This document shows, piece after piece, positions 19,801 to 26,526 of a DNA stretch of 64,000 nucleotides (position 1 is the first letter of the stretch; each line of letters starts with the position of its first letter). Below the pieces are notes generated by a model. It saw only the letters and a list, made by a program, of their open reading frames with translations. It made no database searches and was not told the origin of the DNA. Source of the stretch: CAYLPJ01 sp964385465 (GTDB lineage: Bacteria > Planctomycetota > Phycisphaerae > SM23-33). The stretch is from contig CAYLPJ010000023.1 in the NCBI GenBank assembly GCA_964385465.1, forward strand, positions 16,957 to 80,956, written 5' to 3'. Position numbers and translations under genes: made by a program.

Positions 19801-20681
19801 ACGCCGTCGGCCAGGCGGATCTCCTCGGTACCCTCGGTGCCCTCGTAGGTGCGGCGGGTCCGGCCCGTGGCGGCGTCGAGGGCGGTGAGGGGCCCGTCGA
19901 CGGCGAGCGTGACGTACACGGTCCCGGCGTCGGCGACCAGGCGGCGGCTGAGCGTCGCCGGGCCGCTGCGGAAGGGCGTCAGGTGCGATGCCCACGAAGC
20001 GATCTGCCTGCGCCACAGTTCCACGCCGCTGAAGGCGTCGCGGGCGATCAGCCGCCACGAGGGCGGCAGCAGGACCGACGCCGTCGGGGCCTCGTCGACG
20101 ATCGACAGCAGCCGCCCGCCGGCGGAGACCGCCACGCTCACGCTCGCCAGCCGCTCGTGGTGGCGCGCGTTCGTCGGCCCGGCCACCCAGTGAAGGCGCT
20201 GCGGGGGGCCCACGGCCGTGTCCGAACTGACGGCGTTGTTCCCCGGCCCGTAGAGCGCGTGCGGCCAGGCGTCGATGGTCGCCGGACGCGGCTTGCGGAG
20301 CGTCTCGGTGTCGTCATCGCCGCCCAGCCTGGCCGTGCCGCCGGGCGCGAGCACGCGGAGGATCTCCTCGCGCGGCGGTCCGGGCTCGGCGGCGATCAGC
20401 GTGTTCACCAGGGCGGCGGCGTAGGGCAGGTGCCGCCCGTCGAAGCGGTCGACGGCCACTCGCCCGTATACGCCCGCCTTGCGCAGCCGCTCGCGGGCCG
20501 CGAGCACCGCCGCCGGATCGGTGTCCAGGGCGTGGACCAGCCGTCCCTTGCCGGCCAGTTCGAGCAGGCGATCGCCGTCGTCGACTCCGACCCGGACGAT
20601 CAGCCCGCGCGGGCGGTCATCGGCGGTTGCGGACACGGCCAGGGCCGCGAGGATGGCGGCGCACATCGGCAGTTGTCTCAC
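16839..20681 (-). CDS. Exported PQQ-type beta-propeller protein with degenerate methyltransferase head and LamG tail
   Basis: 1280 residues from a GTG with AGGAG 6 nt upstream. Domains in order: signal peptide (about 1-22); a Rossmann-like methyltransferase domain (about 25-125) in which the SAM loop reads VGVDDG instead of GxGxG; repeated PQQ/BamB-type propeller blades with motifs such as LTALDAATG, ILAVDAATGERLWR, LIAFDAADGRELWR and LHAFDAATGEGLWH; and a concanavalin/LamG domain (about 1080-1275, LRIYHKALTAKDVARI at the end). The same architecture is familiar from Planctomycetota. The head domain probably no longer binds SAM. It may bind a surface ligand or sugar; no enzyme activity can be assigned. 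Confidence 0.82.
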   Translation of the reverse strand: MRQLPMCAAILAALAVSATADDRPRGLIVRVGVDDGDRLLELAGKGRLVHALDTDPAAVLAARERLRKAGVYGRVAVDRFDGRHLPYAAALVNTLIAAEPGPPREEILRVLAPGGTARLGGDDDTETLRKPRPATIDAWPHALYGPGNNAVSSDTAVGPPQRLHWVAGPTNARHHERLASVSVAVSAGGRLLSIVDEAPTASVLLPPSWRLIARDAFSGVELWRRQIASWASHLTPFRSGPATLSRRLVADAGTVYVTLAVDGPLTALDAATGRTRRTYEGTEGTEEIRLADGVLYLTTAGGDASADRRGEKPTGGGDILAVDAATGERLWRARDAAPMPTTPAVDAGRVFYQDADAVICLEASTGKRLWRTPRPVATKRPGWSAPTLVATGGVVLSADRHVDDKHPAHAKARKRWAGWLVDQGRPGQLIAFDAADGRELWRCPCAEAYHAPPDVFVVDGLVWVGTSASRTGPDFTEGRDLRTGEVRRRIDPGAAWKTTMPHHRCHRNRVAGETIIAGRTGVEFIDLAAGEAKRHHWTRGVCQYGVVPANGLLYVPPHACACYIEAKLTGYLALAPADAEAVRRDAAATDPAAGREPGPAAEAPLADAAEAGDWPTYRHDAARSGASPTPVDANLACAWQVRLPPPVTAPVIAGGRAFVAATDTHTLHAFDAATGEGLWHHTAGGRIDSPPTVHRGRVVFGSRDGTVTCLRARDGRVAWRFRPGPTDRRIVARGQIESVWPVHGSVLVAPADGGDGAVVTFAAGRNSFLDGGLRVIRLDLATGRLLTERRILTRDPATGEQPDEPQSFHMAGALPDVLGGDGERLYMRRRVLDPVTLADKPPHPHLYSPAGFLNGDWWHRTYWIYGTHFYSGYIGWYFAGRETPAGRLLIVDDANVYGFGYRPDYYRGSTGREYHLFAMARPEQPPQPGLDYDKARRRYPPRGKREFQPTFRWTARPPLLTRAMVLAGRTLFLAGPPEQALQSAEAYAGKYGGRLLAADARNGKTLAEYELDGIAAHDSLAAAAGRLYLTTTEGRLLCLAAAAGPPGRDGPIRPMSASRHRPEDAGEPGLAARWPLDAGSGLTAFDVAGKRHDGRVAGQWVQGADGSAVATSGRPAALTLPDGPHLHFGTGDFTVAFAVRVDAFDARLLGKEDFPRRWWVVNLLPDGRLEMVLGAGRGGKSVRPTSKTALTRQRWTHVAFAVDRDGRDVVCMIDGRVDSRTRIPEQLTEPLNVKGTDLRVPSSYKPFRGAIDDLRIYHKALTAKDVARIATGLDLPRPAK

Positions 20682-20762
20682 GATGGACTCCTTTCGGCCT
20701 GAACCGGGGGCCTCGGGGCATTGCCTGACGGACCGTCGGCCCCGGGCTTCTTGTCGCGTGTC

Positions 20763-20786
20763 AGCCCGCGGCGGAAGCGGCGGGCT
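20763..20786. terminator. GC-rich stem-loop between the PQQ protein and hydrolase genes
   Basis: AGCCCGC and GCGGGCT flank a 10-nt loop in the 194-nt spacer between the two minus-strand genes. It has no T-run, so termination is only possible, not shown. The rest of the spacer shows no promoter I can support. Confidence 0.25.
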
Positions 20787-20875
20787 CACACCATGAGCGG
20801 GTGCCGAATGACGAGCCGGCCTGACACGCGCGCCCGGCCGCGGACGCCGACCGACGGGCGCGGACGGCGGGGGGG

Positions 20876-21808
20876 CTACTCCTCGGCGGGCAGGCCGACG
20901 CGTGCGAGTTGGTCGAGCTTCTCGGCGATCCAGCTTTCCATGGCGACCGCGAGGGCGACCTGCTCGGGGCCGGGGGTGACCACGGTGAGCTTTTTCGGCC
21001 CGGGGGCAGCCTTGTAGATGGCTTTGCTGTGCTCCAGGGGCACCCAGACGTCCAGCAGGCCGTGGACGAGGTGCAGCGGCGCGGCCATGACGCGTGCGGC
21101 CTCGACGCTCGAGGCTTCGGCCGGGTTGAACTCGGCGATCTCCCCGGCGCGGTCGAGGACGGTCTGGAAGTCCTCGATCCCCATCGCCGGCGCCGAGAGG
21201 GCGATCCGCCGGCGGGCGATGGCGGCGGCGTCCTTGTACGGCGTCAGCGCCAGCACGCCCTGGACACGCTGGTCGATCGCCGCGTACTGGATCGCTGTCG
21301 TCGCGCCCAGCGTCGTGCCGAAGACCACCACCTTCTCGTCCACCGTCCCCGCGCCGATCAGCAGGTCCATGACCGCCTTGACGTCCCGGCTCTCCAGCGC
21401 GCCGTAGGTAACGTACTCCCCGCCGCTCCGGCCGTGGGCGCGAAGGTCGGGCAGGACCACGTCGTAGCCCTTGCGGGAGAGCTGCTCGGCGGCTCCGAGG
21501 TAGGCGGCCTTGCTCTCGGTGATGCCGTGCAGCAGCACCGCCGTGCCGCGCGTGCCCTCGGCGGTGGCGGTGGGATGGGCCGACAGCACCCAGACGTCGA
21601 TCGGCGTGCCGTTGGCGCCGGTGATCTCCCTGTGGAGGTCGATGCGTCCGGTCTGGGCGAGGTCGTGCCCCGTGCCGGTCAGGTCCAGCAGCAGCCTGCC
21701 GGGGGTCGTGTCGTACTCGACGATCCGGCGGGCGTAGAAGTCCCGCTCGCAGCCGACACACGCACCAACCCCTGCCAAAGCCAACAGCACCAGCGAGGTC
21801 CTAGTCAT
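20876..21808 (-). CDS. Alpha/beta-hydrolase-fold lipoprotein, probably catalytically dead
   Basis: 310 residues. The signal peptide ends in a lipobox (VGAC, Cys 17), so the protein is probably membrane-anchored. The fold is clear: oxyanion strand VLLHGITESK, YDVVLPDLRAHGRSGG (about 115-130), and the nucleophile elbow. The elbow reads GTTLG (164-168) instead of G-x-S-x-G, so Thr 166 replaces Ser; the Asp loop LVHGLLDVWVP is kept; the position of the catalytic His reads PGPEQVALA where the neighbouring paralogue has WAGHFSILL. Two of three triad residues are therefore missing. It is a paralogue of the next gene. A binding or regulatory role is more likely than hydrolysis. Confidence 0.85.
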   Translation of the reverse strand: MTRTSLVLLALAGVGACVGCERDFYARRIVEYDTTPGRLLLDLTGTGHDLAQTGRIDLHREITGANGTPIDVWVLSAHPTATAEGTRGTAVLLHGITESKAAYLGAAEQLSRKGYDVVLPDLRAHGRSGGEYVTYGALESRDVKAVMDLLIGAGTVDEKVVVFGTTLGATTAIQYAAIDQRVQGVLALTPYKDAAAIARRRIALSAPAMGIEDFQTVLDRAGEIAEFNPAEASSVEAARVMAAPLHLVHGLLDVWVPLEHSKAIYKAAPGPKKLTVVTPGPEQVALAVAMESWIAEKLDQLARVGLPAEE

Positions 21809-21920
21809 GGCCTGGTCTCCCGAGAACCGCCCCCGGCCTCACCGGGGCCGGGAATCGTTGCTCCCTAGCATAGGCGCCCCGCCGCCGGATGCAAGGGAGG
21901 GGTGCGAAGCGTTGCTGGTT

Positions 21921-22862
21921 CTAGCGCGAAGAGCCCGGCGTGTGCGATCCGCGCGGGTGTGCCCCTGCGCCTTGCCGCAGTTCCGCGATGCGGTCGGCGA
22001 ACCAGTTGCGGCGGGCGAGCAGGATGGAGAAATGCCCCGCCCACGGGACCTCGATGAACCGTTTCGGCTCGGGGGCGGCCTCGTAGACGGCCCGGCCGTG
22101 GGAGAAGGGCACCAGCCAGTCGGCGCGTCCGTGGACGACGGTGAGGGGGCATTCGAGCTTTGCCGCGGCGGCGGCGGTGCAGGCCTCGACGGGGTCGAAG
22201 TCCGCCAGCTCCGCGGCGCGGGCCCAGAGGGCGTCGTACTGGGCGTCGCCCATCAGCGGGACGACGCGGCGGCAGACGGCGCGGGCGTCGCGGTAGGGGG
22301 CCACCGCCACGACGCCGCGGCAGGCGGGATCGGTGGCGGCGTAGAGCACGGCGGTGGCCGCCCCCATGGACACGCCGAAGGCGTAGAACGGTTCCCGTGC
22401 GTCGCCGGCGGCTCGGAGCCTGGCCAGCAGCGTGCGGCAATCGTGCTTCTCGCGGGCGCCGTAGGTGACGTTCTCGCCGGTGCTGCGCCCGTGGGCGCGG
22501 AGGTCCGGGAGCACGACGTCGTAGCCCATCTCCGCCAGCCGCTCGCCGAGGGCGAGGAAGTGGGCCTTGCTGTCCCACAGGCCGTGAAGGATCAGCACCG
22601 TCCCGTTGCAGTCGCCGTCCGGGCGGCGGGAGCGGAGCAGCCAGACGTCCAACTCCACGCCGTCGTCGACCGCGACGCGGCGATGGGCGTCGATCCGCCC
22701 GGAGGCGAGAAGGTCCTGCGCCGTACCCGCCATCGCCAGCCGGGCCTTGCCTGTCACCCCGGACCGGTGCAGCAGGCGCCGCGCCCAGAAGTCCGTCGTG
22801 CTATCGGCCGCGCACCCGGCCGCCGGCAGCAGGCAGCAGGCGATCAACGCGGGGGTATCCAT
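21921..22862 (-). CDS. Alpha/beta-hydrolase-fold lipoprotein with intact triad
   Basis: 313 residues, colinear with the downstream paralogue (shared YDVVLPDLRAHGRS and VTYGA segments). The signal peptide has a possible lipobox (AAGC, Cys 17). The nucleophile elbow is GVSMG (163-167, Ser 165), the acid is in VVHGRADWLVPF and the His is in WAGHF, so all three catalytic residues are present. It is probably an esterase or peptidase of the cell envelope; the substrate is unknown. AAGGGAC precedes the ATG. The 112-nt gap to the paralogue suggests one transcript. Confidence 0.85.
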   Translation of the reverse strand: MDTPALIACCLLPAAGCAADSTTDFWARRLLHRSGVTGKARLAMAGTAQDLLASGRIDAHRRVAVDDGVELDVWLLRSRRPDGDCNGTVLILHGLWDSKAHFLALGERLAEMGYDVVLPDLRAHGRSTGENVTYGAREKHDCRTLLARLRAAGDAREPFYAFGVSMGAATAVLYAATDPACRGVVAVAPYRDARAVCRRVVPLMGDAQYDALWARAAELADFDPVEACTAAAAAKLECPLTVVHGRADWLVPFSHGRAVYEAAPEPKRFIEVPWAGHFSILLARRNWFADRIAELRQGAGAHPRGSHTPGSSR

Positions 22863-22886
22863 GCGGGTCCCTTTCCGTAAGACGCT

Positions 22887-23029
22887 GTCAGGTAGTGGGC
22901 GGCGGGTATCAGCAGGAGCTGTCGCGGCAGCGAGCGCGCCGGTTGACGGCGAGACGAAAGCCCGCTGTCGCCGCGCGGGGCGTTCGCAGACGCGAAGCGC
23001 CGCCCAATACCCACCACTCCATACCAGAC
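22887..23029. repeat. 143-bp imperfect inverted-repeat element
   Basis: The spacer between mutL and the hydrolase is bounded by inverted ends: GTCAGGTAGTGGGCGGCGGG at 22887 against the reverse complement of the end at 23029 (GTCTGGTATGGAGTGGTGGG). Seventeen of the first 23 positions agree when the following TAT is included. An inner hairpin near 22980-23001 (GCGTTCGC-AGAC-GCGAAGCGC, one bulge) sits close to the right arm. It resembles the elements at 11254 and 30821 in design but not in sequence. Confidence 0.4.
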
Positions 23030-23046
23030 AATGCTTCGTCTCCGCC

Positions 23047-25059
23047 TCATGTGCGCCGGAACTGCTTCTCCAGGTCGCCGAGGGTCATGCGCAGCGTCGT
23101 GGGTCGGCCGTGGGGGCAGGCGGAGGCCTTGTCGATGCCCTCGGCGCGAGCGAGGAGGGCGTCGACCTCGGCGGGCGTGAGGGGGTCGCCGGCCTTGACG
23201 GCCGCCTTGCACGCCATCACCGCCAGGACGCTCTCGAGCAGGCGTTCGGAGTCGGCCATCTCGTCCTCGCTGAGCTCGTCGAGGAGTTGGCGGAGGAACC
23301 CCTCGGGCCCGACGCCGCGCTGGACGAGCAGGACGGGGAACTGCTGGACAGCGACCGTCTCGGGCCCGAAGGGCTCGACCTCGATGCCCAGGCGCCCCAG
23401 CAGGTCGCCGCAGGCCTCCAGCGTGGCGGCCTCGGCGGAGGTGACCTTGATCGTCGCGGGGATCAGCAGCCGCTGGCCGGCAAGGCGCCCCTCGGCGAGG
23501 CGGGCGCGGAGGTCGTTGTACAGGATGCGCTCGTGCAGGGCGTGCTGGTCGATGATCGCCAGACCGTCTTCGGTCTGCCGGACGATGTAAGCGTTGTGGA
23601 CCTGGAGCGTCGGCGGCATGGCCGACGCGGCCGGGCGCGGGGCGGTCAGGCCGGCGTGGGCCCGGACATCGGTGGGGGGCGAGGTCTCGGCGCCGGCGCT
23701 GCGATCCGTCTCGGCTCCGCCGCGGTCAGCACGGGCGGGTTGGCCCTCGGGGCCCGGCGGCGTGGGGGGGAGATGCCGGGGCTCTGTCCGGGCGGGGGGC
23801 GATTGCGCGCCGCCGCCGGCAGTCACCCCGCCCTCGCCCTCGGGCGAGCCGCCCTGGCCCTCCCGGAAGTTCAGTCGCGGCTGGGTCGGCGGGGCGGACT
23901 TGAAGAAGTCCGCCAGCGCCTGGCGCAGGCTCTCCCGGCGGGCGTCGGCGTCCGGCTCGCCGGACTCCCCCTCGCCTTCGCCGTCGGCCGGCTCGGCGCG
24001 TTCGCCGGTCGGGGGGACGGCGCCGGGCGGCATCGGCTCGGCCGAGCTGACCGTCGCGGTGGGGTTCAGTTCCGCGCGGTTGAGCGTCTCGCTCAGGGCG
24101 GCGAGGACCTCGCCGTGGACCCGCTGGCCGTTGCGGAAGCGGACCTCGACCTTCGTCGGGTGGACGTTGACGTCCACCTCGGCGGGGTCCATCTCGACGA
24201 ACACCATGGCTACCGGCCAGCGGCTGGGGTCGACGCGACCGCGGAAGGCCTCGCGGATGGCGTGGCTGAGAAGCCGGTCGCGGACGTACCGGCCGTTGAG
24301 GAAGACGTACTGCCACTTCGAGCTGCCCCTGGCCGCGGCGGGCCGGCCCAGGAGCCCGGCGACCTCGATCTCGCCGCGCCGGCGGACGATCGGCAGGAGC
24401 TGGTCGGCCAGTTCGTCGCCGAAGAGGTCGGCGGCGCGGCGTGCGGTGGTCTCGGCGGCGGGCAGGTTTCGTGCCTCGCGCCCGTTGTGGGTCAGCGTGA
24501 ACGCCACCGGCGGGCGGGGCAGGGCAAGGCGTGTGAGCTGCTCGACGACGTGCCCGAACTCGGTGTTCGCCGTCCGCATGAACTTCCGCCGCGCCGGCGT
24601 GTTGAAGAACAGGTCGCGGACGATGACGGTGGTTCCCGGCGCGGCCGCGGCGGGGGCGGGCTCGCCGACGGTCTCGCCGGAGGCCTCGATCTGCCAGCCG
24701 GCGTCGTCCTCGCGTCGGCGTGTGCGGATGCGTGCGTGGGAGATCGACGCGACGGACGCGAGGGCCTCGCCGCGGAAGCCCATCGTGCCGATGCGGTAGA
24801 GGTCCTCCTCGTCGGCGAGCTTGCTGGTCGCGTGCGGGCTGAAGGCGAGGGCGAGGTCCTCGGCGGACATTCCCTTGCCGTCGTCGGCGACCTGGATGAG
24901 CTTCTTCCCTCCGTCCTCGACGGCGACGTCGATGCGTTCGGCGCCGGCATCGAGGGCGTTTTCGACGAGCTCCTTGACGACGCTCGCCGGCCTCTCGACC
25001 ACCTCACCGGCGGCGATCTTGTTGACGAGATGGACGGGAAGGACGCGGATGTCGGGCAT
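23047..25059 (-). CDS. mutL: DNA mismatch repair protein MutL
   Basis: 670 residues. The GHKL ATPase domain is complete: motif I ELVENALDAGA (30-40), motif II DDGKGM (59-64), GFRGEAL (94-100), and the NVHPTKVEVRF segment (298-308). A Pro/Glu/Gly-rich linker (about 340-480) leads to the dimerisation domain. This holds DQHALHERILYN (504-515), the metal-binding endonuclease motif DQHA-x2-E-x4-E with the last Glu replaced by Asn, and CPHGRP (648-653). It is thus an endonuclease-type MutL with one altered ligand. It lies 6 nt downstream of the NtrC-type gene. Confidence 0.97.
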   Translation of the reverse strand: MPDIRVLPVHLVNKIAAGEVVERPASVVKELVENALDAGAERIDVAVEDGGKKLIQVADDGKGMSAEDLALAFSPHATSKLADEEDLYRIGTMGFRGEALASVASISHARIRTRRREDDAGWQIEASGETVGEPAPAAAAPGTTVIVRDLFFNTPARRKFMRTANTEFGHVVEQLTRLALPRPPVAFTLTHNGREARNLPAAETTARRAADLFGDELADQLLPIVRRRGEIEVAGLLGRPAAARGSSKWQYVFLNGRYVRDRLLSHAIREAFRGRVDPSRWPVAMVFVEMDPAEVDVNVHPTKVEVRFRNGQRVHGEVLAALSETLNRAELNPTATVSSAEPMPPGAVPPTGERAEPADGEGEGESGEPDADARRESLRQALADFFKSAPPTQPRLNFREGQGGSPEGEGGVTAGGGAQSPPARTEPRHLPPTPPGPEGQPARADRGGAETDRSAGAETSPPTDVRAHAGLTAPRPAASAMPPTLQVHNAYIVRQTEDGLAIIDQHALHERILYNDLRARLAEGRLAGQRLLIPATIKVTSAEAATLEACGDLLGRLGIEVEPFGPETVAVQQFPVLLVQRGVGPEGFLRQLLDELSEDEMADSERLLESVLAVMACKAAVKAGDPLTPAEVDALLARAEGIDKASACPHGRPTTLRMTLGDLEKQFRRT

Positions 25060-25065
25060 CGGGGT

Positions 25066-26457
25066 CTATTCCTTCAGCCCGTATTCCTTGATCTTCCGGT
25101 ACAGCGTGCGTTCGCCGATGCCGAGGATGCCGGCGGCCTGCTCGCGGTTGCCGCCGACCATCTTCAGCGTGTTGCGGATAAGCTCCTTCTCGGCCTCCTC
25201 GATGCTGATGCCGGCGAGCTGGCCGAGCTGGGCGTTGGCCATCTGCTCGGGGGCCTGGTGGATCTCGTCGGGCAGGTCGTCGACGCCGAGCTTCTCTCCG
25301 GGCGACAGGACGACCATGTTCTCGACGACGTTGCGCAACTGCCGGACGTTGCCCGGCCAGGGGTAGGCCATCAGCACGCGCCTGGCCTCGGGGGTGACGC
25401 CCTTGACGTTCGTGCCGTGGGCCTCGTTGGTCACGCGGATGAAGTGGTCGATCAGCACCGGGATGTCCTCGCGGTGCTGGCGGAGCGGAGGGACGTCGAT
25501 CGTCACGCCCTTGATGCGGAAGTACAGGTCCTCGCGGAACTCCTTCTCGGCCACCCGCGCGCCGAGGTCCGTGTTCGTCGCGCTCAGCAGGCGGACGTTC
25601 ACCTTGATCGGCTCGTTGGAGCCCACGCGGACCACCTCGCCGTTCTCCAGCACGCGGAGCAGCTTCGCCTGCATCGCCAGCGGCATGTCCCCGACCTCGT
25701 CGAGGAACAGCGTCCCGCCGTCGGCGTGCTCGAACCGCCCCGGGCGGTCGCCGGCGGCGCCCGTGAAGGCGCCCTTGACGTGCCCGAACAACTCGTCCTC
25801 CAGCAGCGTCTCGCTGAGCCCCGCGCAGTTGATGGCCACGAACCGTTTGCCCGCGCGGTTGCTGTTGGCGTGGATGGCGTTGGCCAGCAGGTCCTTGCCC
25901 GTACCCGACTCGCCCAGCAGCAGGACGGGCAGGTCGGTGGGGGCGACGCGCCGGACGGTGTCGAGGATCTTCAGCACGCTGGGCGAGTGCCCGACGATGT
26001 TCTCGAAGCCGTACTTCTCATCGACGCGCTGGCGGAGCTCGCGGATGGTTCGCCGCTGGGCGGTCAACTCGGCCGCCCGGGAGACGACGATGCGGAACTC
26101 GTCGAGGTCCAGGGGCTTCTCGATGTAGTCGAACGCCCCGTCCTGGAGGGCCTGGCGGCAGGTCTCCACGGACGAGTGGGCCGTGATGAGGATGACCTTC
26201 GCGCCGGGGGAGTGCTCCTTGGCGGTGCGGAGGACCTCCAGCCCGCCCTCGCGCTGCGAGCCCAGGACCAGGTCGGTGACGACGATGTCGAACCGCTTGC
26301 CCTTCAGCCTCGCCAGGGCGGCGGGCAGGTCGTGGGCCTGCGTGCACTCGTGCCCGAGTCGGGAAAGCCCCTCCTCGATGGCCTCGGCGTGGGCTACCTC
26401 GTCCTCGACGATCAGGATCGTCGCCGTCGCGTTGTCCGCTTCCTTCGCCACGTTCAT
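25066..26457 (-). CDS. NtrC-family sigma-54-dependent response regulator
   Basis: 463 residues in three parts: receiver domain (phospho-acceptor Asp 62 in VVTDLVLG, Lys in YIEKPLD), AAA+ domain with Walker A GESGTGKD (182-189) and the sigma-54 contact loop GAFTGA (229-234), and a Fis-type DNA-binding helix-turn-helix (about 425-460, NREQAAGILGIGERTLYRKI). With GAFTGA intact it should activate sigma-54 promoters. No histidine kinase is adjacent; the NtrB-like kinase at 30983-31864 on the same strand is the nearest candidate partner. Its targets cannot be read from this window. Confidence 0.94.
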   Translation of the reverse strand: MNVAKEADNATATILIVEDEVAHAEAIEEGLSRLGHECTQAHDLPAALARLKGKRFDIVVTDLVLGSQREGGLEVLRTAKEHSPGAKVILITAHSSVETCRQALQDGAFDYIEKPLDLDEFRIVVSRAAELTAQRRTIRELRQRVDEKYGFENIVGHSPSVLKILDTVRRVAPTDLPVLLLGESGTGKDLLANAIHANSNRAGKRFVAINCAGLSETLLEDELFGHVKGAFTGAAGDRPGRFEHADGGTLFLDEVGDMPLAMQAKLLRVLENGEVVRVGSNEPIKVNVRLLSATNTDLGARVAEKEFREDLYFRIKGVTIDVPPLRQHREDIPVLIDHFIRVTNEAHGTNVKGVTPEARRVLMAYPWPGNVRQLRNVVENMVVLSPGEKLGVDDLPDEIHQAPEQMANAQLGQLAGISIEEAEKELIRNTLKMVGGNREQAAGILGIGERTLYRKIKEYGLKE

Positions 26458-26526
26458 ATCCCGATGAGCCTAGCGGCGCGCCCGAGGCCTGTCAATCCGG
26501 CGCGGCGATCGAAGGGGAACCGCGGC

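Noticed and set aside
14679..20702. Plus-strand open frame of about 2000 codons opposite the efflux and PQQ genes
   Set aside because: It is composed of Arg/Ala/Gly/Val-rich shadow sequence, has no domain, and lies over four well-supported minus-strand genes. Very GC-rich DNA leaves such antisense frames open.
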